Position numbers and translations under genes: made by a program. This document shows positions 54,968-63,865 of a DNA stretch of 64,000 nucleotides, piece after piece (positions within the stretch are counted from its first letter, which is position 1; each line of letters starts with the position of its first letter). The notes under the pieces were generated by a model, which had not been told where the DNA came from, ran no database searches, and was given only the letters and a program-made list of their open reading frames with translations. This DNA comes from Pseudomonas pergaminensis (GTDB taxonomy: Bacteria; Pseudomonadota; Gammaproteobacteria; Pseudomonadales; Pseudomonadaceae): the NCBI RefSeq assembly GCF_024112395.2, contig NZ_CP078013.2, positions 3,410,001 to 3,474,000 on the forward strand, in the 5' to 3' direction.

Positions 54968-55978
54968 ATGATTTACCGCACATTGGGCCAGTCCGGGTTG
55001 AAGGTGAGTGCCTTGACCCTGGGCACCATGATGTTTGGCGAACAGACCAACACCGAGGACTCGCTGCGCATCATCGACAAGGCCTGGGACCAGGGCATCA
55101 ATTTCATCGACACGGCGGACGTCTACACCGGCGGTCGCTCCGAGGAAATAGTCGGCGAAGCCATTGTGCGCAATCGCCAGGATTGGGTGGTGGCGTCCAA
55201 GGTCGGCATCGGCCCGGTGGACGGTTTGCCCAACCGCAGCGGCTTGAGCCGCAAGCGCATTTTTAACGCGCTGGAGGCCAGCCTGACCCGCCTCGATACC
55301 GACTACCTGGACATCTATTACCTGCACCGTGAAGACCACAACACGCCGCTGGAAGTAACGGTATCGGCGATTGGCGACCTGATCCGCCAGGGCAAGATCC
55401 GCTACTGGGGCCTGTCCAACTATCGCGGTTGGCGCATCGCCGAGGTGATTCGCGTGGCCGAGCGCCTGGGCGTCGACAAACCGGTGATCAGCCAGCCGTT
55501 GTACAACATCGTCAACCGCCAGGCCGAAGTGGAACAGATCACCGCGGCAGCCGCCTACGGCCTGGGTGTGGTGCCTTACAGCCCACTGGCCCGCGGCGTG
55601 CTCAGTGGTAAATACGCCCCGGACGTTACCCCTGAAGCCGGCAGCCGCGCGGCGCGCCAGGACAAACGCATCCTGGAAACCGAATGGCGCGTGGAATCGT
55701 TGCGCATTGCCCAGCAGATCCAGCAGTACACCCAAGGTCGTGGCGTCGGGATCGTCGAGTTTGCGATTGCCTGGGTACTGAACAACTCGGCGGTCAGTTC
55801 GGCGATTGTCGGGCCGCGTACCGAGGCGCAGTGGGATGCCTATATGGGTGCACTGGAGGTGAAGATCAGCGCCGAAGATGAGGCGTTTATCGATTCGTTG
55901 GTGACGCCGGGGCATTCATCCACGCCGGGGTTCAATGATGTGGGGCATTTCGTCTCCGGTCGCATACCACGCGCATAA
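54968..55978 (+). CDS. Aldo/keto reductase
   Basis: A 336-residue NADPH-dependent oxidoreductase of the AKR superfamily. Catalytic residues are Asp48 and Tyr53 (FIDTADVY), Lys78 (ASKVG) and His120 (YYLHRED). The C-terminal cofactor region SSAIVGPRTEAQWD is present. GAGGAG lies seven bases before the ATG at 54968, so the longer frame from 54932 is rejected. It is the first intact gene after the decay zone. Substrate unknown. Confidence 0.92.
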   Translation: MIYRTLGQSGLKVSALTLGTMMFGEQTNTEDSLRIIDKAWDQGINFIDTADVYTGGRSEEIVGEAIVRNRQDWVVASKVGIGPVDGLPNRSGLSRKRIFNALEASLTRLDTDYLDIYYLHREDHNTPLEVTVSAIGDLIRQGKIRYWGLSNYRGWRIAEVIRVAERLGVDKPVISQPLYNIVNRQAEVEQITAAAAYGLGVVPYSPLARGVLSGKYAPDVTPEAGSRAARQDKRILETEWRVESLRIAQQIQQYTQGRGVGIVEFAIAWVLNNSAVSSAIVGPRTEAQWDAYMGALEVKISAEDEAFIDSLVTPGHSSTPGFNDVGHFVSGRIPRA

Positions 55979-55987
55979 CCCCTCCAC

Positions 55988-56019
55988 TTTGTAGGAGCGA
56001 GCTTGCTCGCTCCTACAAA
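55988..56019. repeat. REP palindrome / possible terminator
   Basis: A perfect inverted repeat with 15-bp arms (TTTGTAGGAGCGAGC and its reverse complement) and a 2-base centre, 10 bp after the aldo/keto reductase stop. It is a REP of the common GGAGCGAGCTTGCTCGCTCC type. The A-rich/T-rich ends would let it act as a terminator in both directions. Confidence 0.85.
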
Positions 56020-56128
56020 AGGTTGCGAGAAATTCTCCTGAAAAACGCCCCAAAACAGCGCAACCCTCTCCCGCCAAAAGCTCCATAATCCCCTCATCTT
56101 TTGTATCAACGGTTTTCGCGAGGACAGT

Positions 56129-57010
56129 GTGTCTAAAGGTGTTGTGTTATCGGTCTTGGCCTCGGTGTTGTTTGCCGTGATGTATTACTTCACATCATTG
56201 CTCGCGCCCTTGAGCGGCCTGGAAATTTTCGGCTGGCGCATGTTGCTTACGGTGCCGTGCATGACCGTCTTCATGATCGTCAGTGGCGAATGGCGGCGTG
56301 TGTGGGAACTGGTGCGCATGCTGGCGGACAGCCCGCGCCTGATTGCCGGCGTGTTGCTTTCATCCGCGTTGCTCGGCGTACAGTTGTGGCTGTTCATGTG
56401 GGCGCCACTGAATGGGCGCAGCCTGGATGTGTCGGTGGGTTACTTCCTGTTGCCACTGACCATGGTGCTGACCGGGCGTCTGGTGTGGGGTGAACAACTG
56501 TCCTATCTGCAACGGATCGCCGTGTTTTTTGCCGCCCTCGGTGTACTCAACGAGTTGTACCAGGCGGGTGGATTCTCCTGGGCAACGCTGGTGGTGATCA
56601 TTGGGTACCCGGTTTATTTCATCGTGCGCAAATACCTCAAGACCGACCACCTGGGCGGGCTCTGGCTGGACATGGCGCTGATGCTGCCGGTGGCGTGGTG
56701 GTTTGTGCAAAGTGGCGAGCAAGGCTTTTCGGTGATGGATGCGCACCCGAAACTGTATGCATTGATACCGATGCTGGGCCTGATCAGTGCATCAGCGCTG
56801 GTGAGCTATATCATCGCCAGCCGTTTACTGGCGTTCAGTCTGTTTGGCTTGCTCAGTTATGTGGAGCCTGTGTTGTTGCTGGGCGTGGCATTGATCCTGG
56901 GTGAAGGGATCAAGGGCGGCGAATGGTTGACCTATATCCCGATTTGGCTGGCGGTGATGGTGCTGGTGTTTGAAGGTTTCAAGCACTTGGTCCGCCAACG
57001 CAAAGCCTGA
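56129..57010 (+). CDS. EamA/RarD-like transporter
   Basis: A 293-residue protein with ten predicted membrane helices in two EamA halves. Order and segments (YYFTSLLAPLSGLEIFGWRML, WAPLNGRSLDVSVGYFLLPL, LLSYVEPVLLLGVALILGE) fit the RarD group of drug/metabolite transporters. The start is GTG with AGGA upstream. The substrate is unknown. It ends in front of a strong bidirectional terminator shared with hppD. Confidence 0.85.
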   Translation: MSKGVVLSVLASVLFAVMYYFTSLLAPLSGLEIFGWRMLLTVPCMTVFMIVSGEWRRVWELVRMLADSPRLIAGVLLSSALLGVQLWLFMWAPLNGRSLDVSVGYFLLPLTMVLTGRLVWGEQLSYLQRIAVFFAALGVLNELYQAGGFSWATLVVIIGYPVYFIVRKYLKTDHLGGLWLDMALMLPVAWWFVQSGEQGFSVMDAHPKLYALIPMLGLISASALVSYIIASRLLAFSLFGLLSYVEPVLLLGVALILGEGIKGGEWLTYIPIWLAVMVLVFEGFKHLVRQRKA

Positions 57011-57022
57011 TGCGCAGGCGAT

Positions 57023-57062
57023 AAAAAGCCCGGCCGGGGTCACCCTCGGCCGGGCTTTTTTA
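57023..57062. terminator. Bidirectional rho-independent terminator
   Basis: AAAAAGCCCGGCCGGGG pairs with CCCTCGGCCGGGCTTTTTT around a short loop. A tracts on the left and T tracts on the right make it usable for both the transporter (plus) and hppD (minus), whose stops flank it. Confidence 0.92.
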
Positions 57063-57065
57063 CGT

Positions 57066-58142
57066 TTAGTCGGCGGTCAATACACCACGACGCACCTGGT
57101 CACGTTCGATGGACTCGAACAACGCCTTGAAGTTGCCCTCACCAAACCCATCATCGCCCTTGCGCTGGATGAATTCGAAGAACACCGGGCCCATCAGGGT
57201 TTCCGAGAAGATTTGCAGCAGCAGGCGCTTGTCGCCTTCGATAGACGAGCCGTCCAGCAGAATACCGCGTGCCTGCAGCTGATCCACCGGCTCGCCGTGG
57301 TTCGGCAGGCGGCCTTCGAGCATTTCATAGTAGGTGTCCGGCGGCGCGGTCATGAAGCGCATGCCGATCTTCTTCAACGCATCCCAGGTCTTGACCAGGT
57401 CGTCAGTGAGGAAGGCCACGTGTTGGATGCCCTCGCCGTTGAACTGCATCAGGAACTCTTCGATCTGCCCAGCGCCCTTTGACGATTCTTCGTTCAGCGG
57501 GATGCGGATCATGCCATCCGGTGCACTCATGGCCTTGGAGGTCAGGCCGGTGTACTCGCCCTTGATGTCGAAGTAACGCGCTTCACGGAAGTTGAACAGC
57601 TTCTCGTAGAAGTTGGCCCAGTAGACCATGCGGCCGCGATAGACGTTGTGGGTCAGGTGGTCGATGACCTTAAGGCCCGCACCCTGCGGGTTGCGCTCGA
57701 CGCCTTCGAGGTACACGAAGTCGATATCGTAGATCGAGCTGCCTTCGCCGAAACGGTCGATCAGGTACAGCGGCGCGCCACCAATGCCTTTGATCGCCGG
57801 CAGGTTCAGCTCCATCGGGCCGGTTTCGATGTGGATCGGCTGGGCACCCAGTTCCAGGGCGCGGTTGTAGGCTTTTTGCGAGTCCTTGACGCGGAACGCC
57901 ATGCCGCACACCGACGGGCCATGTTCCGCCGCAAAGTAGGAGGCGATGCTGTTGGGTTCGTTGTTGAGGATCAGGTTGATCTCGCCCTGGCGGTACAGGT
58001 GCACATTCTTGGAGCGGTGGGTCGCGACCTTGGTGAAGCCCATGATCTCGAAGATCGGCTCCAGGGTGCCCGGGGTCGGCGACGCGAATTCGATAAATTC
58101 AAAGCCCATCAGGCCCATTGGGTTTTCGTATAGATCTGCCAT
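57066..58142 (-). CDS. hppD: 4-hydroxyphenylpyruvate dioxygenase
   Basis: A 358-residue Fe(II) enzyme of tyrosine catabolism that turns 4-hydroxyphenylpyruvate into homogentisate. It is made of two vicinal-oxygen-chelate domains. Iron ligands, numbering the initiator Met, are His162 (DHLTHNVY), His241 (GIQHVAFL) and Glu323 (FFEFIQR), spacing as known for the P. fluorescens enzyme. The C-terminal [21 protein letters not shown] helix that closes the active site is intact. No homogentisate dioxygenase or other tyrosine genes are adjacent. A 34-codon reading frame precedes it. Confidence 0.97.
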   Translation of the reverse strand: MADLYENPMGLMGFEFIEFASPTPGTLEPIFEIMGFTKVATHRSKNVHLYRQGEINLILNNEPNSIASYFAAEHGPSVCGMAFRVKDSQKAYNRALELGAQPIHIETGPMELNLPAIKGIGGAPLYLIDRFGEGSSIYDIDFVYLEGVERNPQGAGLKVIDHLTHNVYRGRMVYWANFYEKLFNFREARYFDIKGEYTGLTSKAMSAPDGMIRIPLNEESSKGAGQIEEFLMQFNGEGIQHVAFLTDDLVKTWDALKKIGMRFMTAPPDTYYEMLEGRLPNHGEPVDQLQARGILLDGSSIEGDKRLLLQIFSETLMGPVFFEFIQRKGDDGFGEGNFKALFESIERDQVRRGVLTAD

Positions 58143-58177
58143 GGTGGCACCTCATCATTCTTGTAATAAATACTGAA

Positions 58178-58282
58178 TTAATTGCGAGCAAGGATGAGGT
58201 TGGAGGGCGGCGCACAGGAAAGGCCTCGCACGCTGCGGGCGAGGAAGTCACCAAAGATGAGGGGGGAGCCGAGTAGCTTCAT
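58178..58282 (-). CDS. Possible 34-residue upstream ORF of hppD
   Basis: ATG at 58282 opens a 34-codon frame ending 35 bp before the hppD start. It encodes a peptide beginning MKLLGSPLIFGDF, rich in Leu, Ser and Pro, with codon use like that of the surrounding genes. No strong ribosome site precedes it and no Tyr codons occur, so a classical attenuator sensing tyrosine is unlikely. It could be a leader peptide, a real small protein or chance. Confidence 0.35.
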   Translation of the reverse strand: MKLLGSPLIFGDFLARSVRGLSCAPPSNLILARN

Positions 58283-58387
58283 GGGGGCATCAGTCTCTGA
58301 CGGCTTAGGCTTGCGTGAGCACAAGTCCATATTCTTGTATGCGTAAATCGATTCTACACAGCGTAACAGTGTTTGTCCGTAGTCTTA

Positions 58388-59368
58388 TCAAATCCCCATT
58401 GCCCTGGCAGGCGCAAGAGGTTTGTTGCACAGGTAGATGCCCAGCAGGATCACCGCCCCGCCAATCAGCATGGGCAGGGTCAATTGCTCGCCCAGCAGCA
58501 AGGCGCCACAGATCACCGCCGTGAGCGGGTTGAGCGCGATAAAGACCCCGGAGCGCGTCGCGCCGATACGCCGGATGCCATCGTAATAGCCGATATAGGC
58601 CAGTGCCGAACCCAGTACGCCCAGGTACATAAGGCTCAGTGCCTGGGGCCAATGCAGGCTGCCGATAGCCTCCAGGCTGAACCGGCCCATGCCCAGCGTG
58701 GTGAGGAAGAGCATCAGGGTGCCCAGTAGTATGGACCAGGTGACCGTCTGCAGCGGGCCAAGGCTCTGGTTCAAACCTCGGGAAAACAGCGAGTAGACGC
58801 CCCACCCTGCTACGCACCCGAAGATCAGCACGTCCCCACGCCAAGCGTTGGCTTGTGCGTTCAATACCTGTGGGTTACGGCTGACGATCACCGTGGCTGC
58901 GCCCGCCAAGCACACTGCAATGCCCATGATTTTGCTGGCTCCCAGGCGCTCCTTGAACAGCCACCAGGACGCCAGGCCGATCACTGCCGGGTTCAACGCC
59001 ACAATCAATGAGGCCCGCGACGCGTTGATGTAATGCAACCCATAGAAGAAACACAGGTTGTAGAAAAAGATGCCGAAAAAACCCAGCACCGCCAACTGCC
59101 CCATCTGCCGCAGGTTTGGACGCGACAAGGGTATGCGCGCAAGTCCCATGAACCCCAGCAAGGCCAGGCTCGCCAGCCCAAACCGCAGGCTGGCCGCCAG
59201 CAACGGGTCGAGTGCCCCGCTCAAAAAGCGACCGGCTACGAACGTGCCGCCCCAGATCATGGTGACAGTGGCCAACTTTATGTAAGTGATGCGATCCGAC
59301 GAAGAATGCACGGGCAGAGGCTCTAGTGGCTTGAGGGCTTTGGCATTCTTCTGGTAATACAGCGTCAT
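58388..59368 (-). CDS. EamA family drug/metabolite transporter
   Basis: A 326-residue ten-helix permease with two EamA domains (WGGTFVAGRFLSGALDP..ASLRF near the N-terminus, and GSALAYIGYYDGIRRIGATRSGVF..NPLTAVI in the second half). It is divergent from a LysR regulator whose start is only 20 bp away, the classical layout of a LysR target. An alternative GTG start at 59311 would leave a 77-bp promoter region. Neither has a clear ribosome site. Substrate unknown, perhaps an amino acid or metabolite exporter. Confidence 0.85.
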   Translation of the reverse strand: MTLYYQKNAKALKPLEPLPVHSSSDRITYIKLATVTMIWGGTFVAGRFLSGALDPLLAASLRFGLASLALLGFMGLARIPLSRPNLRQMGQLAVLGFFGIFFYNLCFFYGLHYINASRASLIVALNPAVIGLASWWLFKERLGASKIMGIAVCLAGAATVIVSRNPQVLNAQANAWRGDVLIFGCVAGWGVYSLFSRGLNQSLGPLQTVTWSILLGTLMLFLTTLGMGRFSLEAIGSLHWPQALSLMYLGVLGSALAYIGYYDGIRRIGATRSGVFIALNPLTAVICGALLLGEQLTLPMLIGGAVILLGIYLCNKPLAPARAMGI

Positions 59369-59374
59369 CGTAAA

Positions 59375-59390
59375 ATGAGTGATTACTCAT
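59375..59390. promoter_or_regulatory. Palindrome overlapping the LysR start codon
   Basis: ATGAGTGATTACTCAT is a perfect 6-4-6 inverted repeat in the 20-bp gap between divergent starts, and its last bases include the start of the LysR ATG. It is a good candidate for the LysR operator, giving autorepression and control of the transporter. The spacing differs from the classical T-N11-A box, so the assignment is tentative. Confidence 0.5.
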
Positions 59391-60258
59391 GACCCTGACC
59401 CAATTGGAAATATTCTCACTGGTTGCCGAACTGCAAGGCTTTACCAGCGCCGCCCACCGCCTCGGGATCAGCCAATCGGCGGTCTCCCATGCGATCAAAG
59501 GCCTCGAGCAGGAACTGGGGGTGGCACTGTTCCGCCGCCACCAGGCCCAGGTGGAGCTCAGTGATATTGGCAAGCAGTTGCTGGGACGCGCCCGGGCAAT
59601 GCTGGGGTTGGCCAATACCCTGCAACAGGAAGCGGCGGATGCGCGCGGCATGAAACGCGGGACCCTGCGCATCGGTTCGTTCGGCCCAACCTCTTCGACC
59701 TACCTGCTGCCAAAGATCCTCAACCGGTTTCGCCTGGAGTACCCAGGCATCGAAGTGCACGTCGACGAAGGGCCCGACAGACAAGTGATCCAATGGCTTG
59801 ATGAACGCCGGATTGATATTGGTTTTGTAGTGCTGGACCAGGAGCGCTTCGACACCTTTGCGTTGTTCGAAGACCAGATGGTGGCGCTGCTGCCGGTCAA
59901 TCACCGGCTGGCAGCCCAGGAACAGGTGAGCCTCAAGGACCTGTGCAGCGACCCTTTCGCGTTGACAGAGGCGGGCTCCACTGAGCTGGTGGTGCGCCTG
60001 TTCAACGAGGCGCGGCTGACGCCGAATGTGCGATATCGCTGCTCACAATTGCTCAGTACCCTGGAAACCGTAAGCCGCGCAGAGGCCGTCAGCGTGGTGG
60101 CACAGGCTTCATTGCCGACCGCGGCCGATTCGCGGTACGTGCAGCGCGCGCTGTCGCCCCGTGTGCCGCGTCGGGTCGGCCTGGCGGTACTGGATCGGCG
60201 TCAATCTTCGCCGGCGGCGCTGGCTTTTATCCGTATTGCACAAGGGCTTGAGTGGTAA
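59389..60258 (+). CDS. LysR family transcriptional regulator
   Basis: A 289-residue regulator with a complete winged helix-turn-helix (about 1-60; FTSAAHRLGISQSAVSHAI) and a periplasmic-binding-protein-like effector domain (about 88-289; GTLRIGSFGPTSSTYLLP). It is divergent from the EamA transporter gene, its probable target. Unlike the remnant at 54076, this copy is intact. The inducer is unknown. Confidence 0.92.
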   Translation: MTLTQLEIFSLVAELQGFTSAAHRLGISQSAVSHAIKGLEQELGVALFRRHQAQVELSDIGKQLLGRARAMLGLANTLQQEAADARGMKRGTLRIGSFGPTSSTYLLPKILNRFRLEYPGIEVHVDEGPDRQVIQWLDERRIDIGFVVLDQERFDTFALFEDQMVALLPVNHRLAAQEQVSLKDLCSDPFALTEAGSTELVVRLFNEARLTPNVRYRCSQLLSTLETVSRAEAVSVVAQASLPTAADSRYVQRALSPRVPRRVGLAVLDRRQSSPAALAFIRIAQGLEW

Positions 60259-60330
60259 CCGTGCAGGCTCGGCGAGCTTATTTTGTCCCAGCCAACTATC
60301 ATCGACTGAATCTGATCCCTGCAACAGGCC

Positions 60331-61881
60331 GTGCCCTTCATGCCCCTGACCGTCAACGGCCCGCGTAAACGCGCCACTCGTTACTTGATTACGTCGCTCA
60401 GCGCGTTGTTGCCGATCGCGCTCGGGGTGGTCATTCTGCATTGGCAGGCTGAACGCACACTGGAACAAAGCACGGCGCAGACCGCCCAGGAGGCGGTGCG
60501 CCAATTCGACCTGATGCTCGACAACACCGCCCTCGCCGCCCAGGCCTTGCTGCCGCTGGCGGGGCAGCCCTGTGATAACGGTGCACAATTGGCCCTGCGC
60601 GAACAAGTCACGCGGCGGCCGTTCGTGCGTGCGACCACCTTGTCCTGGCAGAAAAACATCTACTGCAGCTCACTGTTTGGCAGCAACTACGAATCACCGG
60701 TCAACCCGGACGACTACGTGGATGGTCGCTTATGGTTGATGAACGGCAACCCGGTAACGCCCGATACCGCGCTGCTGGTTTACCGGCTGGTGGACGGTGA
60801 CAAGGCCGCCTTTGCGTCGATTGATGGTTACCACCTGACCAACGCCCTGCGCCTGATCAGCCGTTATGCCCACCTGGTATTGCAAGTGGGTCCGAACTGG
60901 CTAAGCGGCGACGGCAAGGTGCGTGACACCGCCGTGCCGGTGTTTGCCGTGGCCCATCACCAGCTAGCCTCCGAACGCTATCACTACAGTGTCGAGGCCG
61001 GCATGCCGGCCGGCGAGGTGTGGCGCTACATGCAGGCCCGATACCCGGCGCTGTTCAGCCTGGTGCTGTTCTTTGGCGTGCTGGCAGGCGTGCTTGCGCA
61101 TTGGCTGCAGAAGCGCTCTTCGGCACCGACCCATGAGCTTCAGCGCGCGCTTGGCGCCAATGAATTTATTCCGTATTTCCAGCCAGTCGTGCGAGGTGAC
61201 ACCCGCGAGTGGGCGGGATGCGAAGTACTGATGCGCTGGCAACATCCCAAGGAGGGCCTGGTGCGCCCCGACTTGTTTATCCCCCTGGCCGAACATTCCG
61301 GCCTTATTGTGCCGATGACCCGGGCGCTGCTGCGCCAGACCGCTGCGCAACTGGCGCCGCATGCGGCGCGTTTCAGCCCTGGCTTCCACATCGGCGTGAA
61401 CATCACCGCACGGCACTGCCAGGATCTGGCGTTGGTAGATGACTGCCGGGAGTTTCTTGCCGCCTTTGCCGTGGGCCAGGTGACCCTGGTGCTGGAGTTG
61501 ACCGAACGCGAGCTGATCGAGCCTACGGATATCACCCGCCGCCTGTTCGACGCCTTGCATCAGCTGGGGGTGATGATTGCCATTGATGACTTTGGTACTG
61601 GCCATTCCAGCCTGGGCTACTTGCGTAACTTCAATGTGGACTATTTGAAGATCGACCAGAGTTTTGTCGCCATGATCGGTGCCGACGCACTATCACGGCA
61701 TATTCTGGACAGCATCATAGAACTGTCCGGCAAGCTCGACTTGGGCATCGTTGCCGAAGGTGTGGAAACCGCTGAACAGTGTGAATACCTGGCCGCACAA
61801 GGCGTGGATTTTCTCCAGGGCTACCTCTTCGGAAAGCCTCTACCCTGTGATGAATTTATTAAATCACTGGCCAGCCATTGA
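60331..61881 (+). CDS. Cyclic-di-GMP phosphodiesterase, CSS-motif plus EAL
   Basis: A 516-residue inner-membrane protein. TM1 (about 20-40) and TM2 (about 238-258) frame a periplasmic CSS-motif domain carrying the signature Cys-Ser-Ser (IYCSSLFG, about 110-117), whose cysteines sense redox state through Dsb proteins in homologues. The cytoplasmic EAL domain has the signature as EVL (Glu298 in CEVLMRW), NITARH, ELTERE and DDFGTG (Asp419-Asp420), so the catalytic metal ligands look complete. It probably hydrolyses c-di-GMP to pGpG. The start may be GTG 60331 or ATG 60340. Confidence 0.9.
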   Translation: MPFMPLTVNGPRKRATRYLITSLSALLPIALGVVILHWQAERTLEQSTAQTAQEAVRQFDLMLDNTALAAQALLPLAGQPCDNGAQLALREQVTRRPFVRATTLSWQKNIYCSSLFGSNYESPVNPDDYVDGRLWLMNGNPVTPDTALLVYRLVDGDKAAFASIDGYHLTNALRLISRYAHLVLQVGPNWLSGDGKVRDTAVPVFAVAHHQLASERYHYSVEAGMPAGEVWRYMQARYPALFSLVLFFGVLAGVLAHWLQKRSSAPTHELQRALGANEFIPYFQPVVRGDTREWAGCEVLMRWQHPKEGLVRPDLFIPLAEHSGLIVPMTRALLRQTAAQLAPHAARFSPGFHIGVNITARHCQDLALVDDCREFLAAFAVGQVTLVLELTERELIEPTDITRRLFDALHQLGVMIAIDDFGTGHSSLGYLRNFNVDYLKIDQSFVAMIGADALSRHILDSIIELSGKLDLGIVAEGVETAEQCEYLAAQGVDFLQGYLFGKPLPCDEFIKSLASH

Positions 61882-62079
61882 ATAGCCACGCACTACCTGT
61901 GTGGAAAGAATGTTATTTAGACAAAAGACATGATTTACTCGTAGCGCATTAACTACTACAATTTTTCCTGCCTGTGCAGAACTCGCGAGACGACTTCTTT
62001 TCTGGGTCGCCTTAAAGCGCTTGGCTTATAGCTTTGTCTGCAGTTGATATCAGCCAAATACACTATTGGAGTACAGATT
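61882..62079 (+). promoter_or_regulatory. AT-rich upstream region of mvaT
   Basis: This 198-bp region is clearly more AT-rich than its neighbours, with runs such as TTATTTAGACAAAAGACATG and ACTACAATTTTT. AT-rich DNA of this kind is the preferred target of MvaT itself, so autoregulation is plausible. The ribosome site GGAG (62069-62072) precedes the TTG start. No -10/-35 pair is unambiguous. Confidence 0.5.
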
Positions 62080-62445
62080 TTGTCCAGACTCGCCGAATTT
62101 CGCGCAGCAGAAAAAGCCCTTCAAGAGCAGCTTGCCCAGCTGGAATCCCTGAAGAACGACGCCGGCCTGAAGAAAGAAATCGAATTCGAAGAAAAGCTTC
62201 AAGCCCTGATGAAGACCTATGGCAAAGGCCTGCGCGACATCATTTCCATTCTTGACCCCAACCCGGGCAAGTCCAGCGCCGCTGCCGCTACCGCACCAAA
62301 ACAGCGCCGTGCACGCGTGGTCAAGGTTTACCAGAACCCGCACACCGGCGAGCTGATCGAAACCAAAGGCGGCAACCATCGCGGCCTCAAGGCCTGGAAA
62401 GAACAGTACGGCGCCGCCACTGTAGACTCCTGGCTTCGCGGCTGA
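62080..62445 (+). CDS. mvaT: MvaT-family H-NS-like DNA-binding protein
   Basis: A 121-residue nucleoid-associated silencer of AT-rich and horizontally acquired DNA. The N-terminal coiled coil (SRLAEFRAAEKALQEQLAQL, 2-21, continuing to about 58) mediates dimers and oligomers. A flexible linker follows (60-78), then the C-terminal AT-pincer domain with GGNHRGLKAW (98-107). The start is TTG at 62080, with GGAG at about eight bases; this gives the typical MSRLAEF N-terminus, so the 12 upstream codons are discarded. It may be MvaT, MvaV or a Tur-type paralogue. A strong terminator follows. Confidence 0.95.
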   Translation: MSRLAEFRAAEKALQEQLAQLESLKNDAGLKKEIEFEEKLQALMKTYGKGLRDIISILDPNPGKSSAAAATAPKQRRARVVKVYQNPHTGELIETKGGNHRGLKAWKEQYGAATVDSWLRG

Positions 62446-62464
62446 TTGCATCGCACTAATAAAG

Positions 62465-62489
62465 AGCCCCGCTTATGCGGGGCTTTTTT
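62465..62489 (+). terminator. Rho-independent terminator of mvaT
   Basis: AGCCCCGC-TTAT-GCGGGGCT, a perfect 8-bp stem with a tetraloop, followed by six Ts, 20 bp after the mvaT stop. The preceding AAAG makes it partly usable from the other strand. Confidence 0.95.
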
Positions 62490-62556
62490 ATTCAAGGGTT
62501 CGAAATCGAACTAAAATAACGTTTCATTATGTTCAAAACCGACGCGCACGCCACAC

Positions 62557-63093
62557 TTAAAGTTTCAGGCTGTCGCGCACTGAACTGACTTCGTCCTTGC
62601 TGGCTTCGTAAGCATCAGCCTGGCCTGCGTATGAAAAAACATAAGCCTTATCGGCATCCACCGCGCCCACCAATGTTTGCGAAATTACGTGGCGCCCGTT
62701 TTCGGTAATCACGCAAGTAGTTTCCAGCGCGTCAAGACGGCTCAGTGTTGTAGGGTGCATCTTGCTGCACACACTTTGATAACCGCCCTGGGCAAAATCT
62801 TTCTGGATCGACTTGCGCATCTCCAGCAATACCCCCTGCAGATTAACCTTATGCCCCGCTTCAATCGGTGTGCCGGTCAATTCGATAACCATCAAGGTCG
62901 CGCCGTTTTCATCATTCTTGATCGCCCGCTGCCGAGACACCGGCTGTGGTGTTACCGGCGCCTTGTCGTCGGGCACGACTTCCTCGACTTGCCAACCGCT
63001 GGGCCAATGGATTTCGGGGTCGGCCGCCATCAACAAGGGGCTGGCCAACAACAGACACACCTTACTCAACAGCCGTTTGCGAAGTTCAATCAT
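62557..63093 (-). CDS. Secreted hypothetical protein
   Basis: A 178-residue exported protein with a signal peptide (MIELRKRLLSKVCLLLASPL, cleavage near LMA-AD). The mature part contains two cysteines (VCSKMHP and TTCVITENG) likely to form one disulfide, and a mixed alpha/beta pattern. The open frame extends 52 codons upstream, but that part is basic and lacks a signal, so the ATG at 63093 is preferred. The domain is not recognised. It lies between mvaT and gloA. Confidence 0.75.
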   Translation of the reverse strand: MIELRKRLLSKVCLLLASPLLMAADPEIHWPSGWQVEEVVPDDKAPVTPQPVSRQRAIKNDENGATLMVIELTGTPIEAGHKVNLQGVLLEMRKSIQKDFAQGGYQSVCSKMHPTTLSRLDALETTCVITENGRHVISQTLVGAVDADKAYVFSYAGQADAYEASKDEVSSVRDSLKL

Positions 63094-63289
63094 CACGAAA
63101 AACACCCAAGGTCCAAGCATTAAAGTTTGGCCCCCGGTCGCCCTGTGTCGCAAGGCCTGCGTGGGCTTTTTCATTTGGCGCATGGGGCGAGCCTTGCGTA
63201 TCATGGTCCGGCTGCACGGATGCCAGCCGCAAGCCAAGGAACCGCTCACATCTTAGAGCCGCGTTTGCCCCATTTTTTCTGGAGGGCCC

Positions 63290-63811
63290 ATGAGCCTGCA
63301 CGAACTGAACACTTTCCCGGGCGTCACTGCCCAACCTGACACCGCCACCGCCAACTTCGTGTTCAACCACACCATGCTGCGGGTCAAGGACATCACCAAA
63401 TCGCTGGACTTCTACACGCGCGTCCTGGGCTTTTCGCTGGTCGAAAAACGTGATTTCCCAGAAGCTGAATTCAGCCTGTACTTCCTGGCCCTGGTGGACA
63501 AATCCCAGATTCCCGCTGACGCCGCCGAACGGACCCAATGGATGAAGTCGATCCCAGGCATCCTGGAACTGACCCACAACCACGGCACCGAAAACGACGC
63601 CGACTTTGCCTACCACAACGGCAATACCGACCCGCGTGGCTTTGGCCACATCTGCATCTCCGTGCCGGATGTCGTCGCAGCCTGTGAACGTTTCGAAGCC
63701 TTGGGCTGTGATTTCCAGAAGCGCCTGACCGACGGCCGCATGAAGAGCCTGGCCTTCATCAAGGACCCGGATGCGTACTGGGTCGAGATAATCCAGCCCG
63801 CACCGCTGTAA
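63290..63811 (+). CDS. gloA: Lactoylglutathione lyase (glyoxalase I)
   Basis: A 173-residue vicinal-oxygen-chelate enzyme that converts the methylglyoxal-glutathione hemithioacetal to S-lactoylglutathione. The metal ligands His27 (NHTMLRV), Glu93 (ILELTHNHG), His120 (GFGHICISV) and Glu166 (YWVEII) are all present. It is the longer type, with the [15 protein letters not shown] and [13 protein letters not shown] segments seen in Zn-type pseudomonad and eukaryotic enzymes. GGAGGG lies just before the ATG. Transcription ends at a shared terminator facing ahpF. Confidence 0.95.
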   Translation: MSLHELNTFPGVTAQPDTATANFVFNHTMLRVKDITKSLDFYTRVLGFSLVEKRDFPEAEFSLYFLALVDKSQIPADAAERTQWMKSIPGILELTHNHGTENDADFAYHNGNTDPRGFGHICISVPDVVAACERFEALGCDFQKRLTDGRMKSLAFIKDPDAYWVEIIQPAPL

Positions 63812-63813
63812 CG

Positions 63814-63848
63814 AAAAAAGCCCCATGATCACTCATGGGGCTTTTTCA
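63814..63848. terminator. Bidirectional terminator between gloA and ahpF
   Basis: AAAAAAGCCCCATGA and TCATGGGGCTTTTT form a 10-bp stem with a 4-base loop, flanked by A and T tracts, 2 bp after the gloA stop. The minus-strand ahpF stop is 18 bp beyond, so both transcripts can end here. Confidence 0.93.
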
Positions 63849-63865
63849 TTTCCGGGGCCCTGGGT

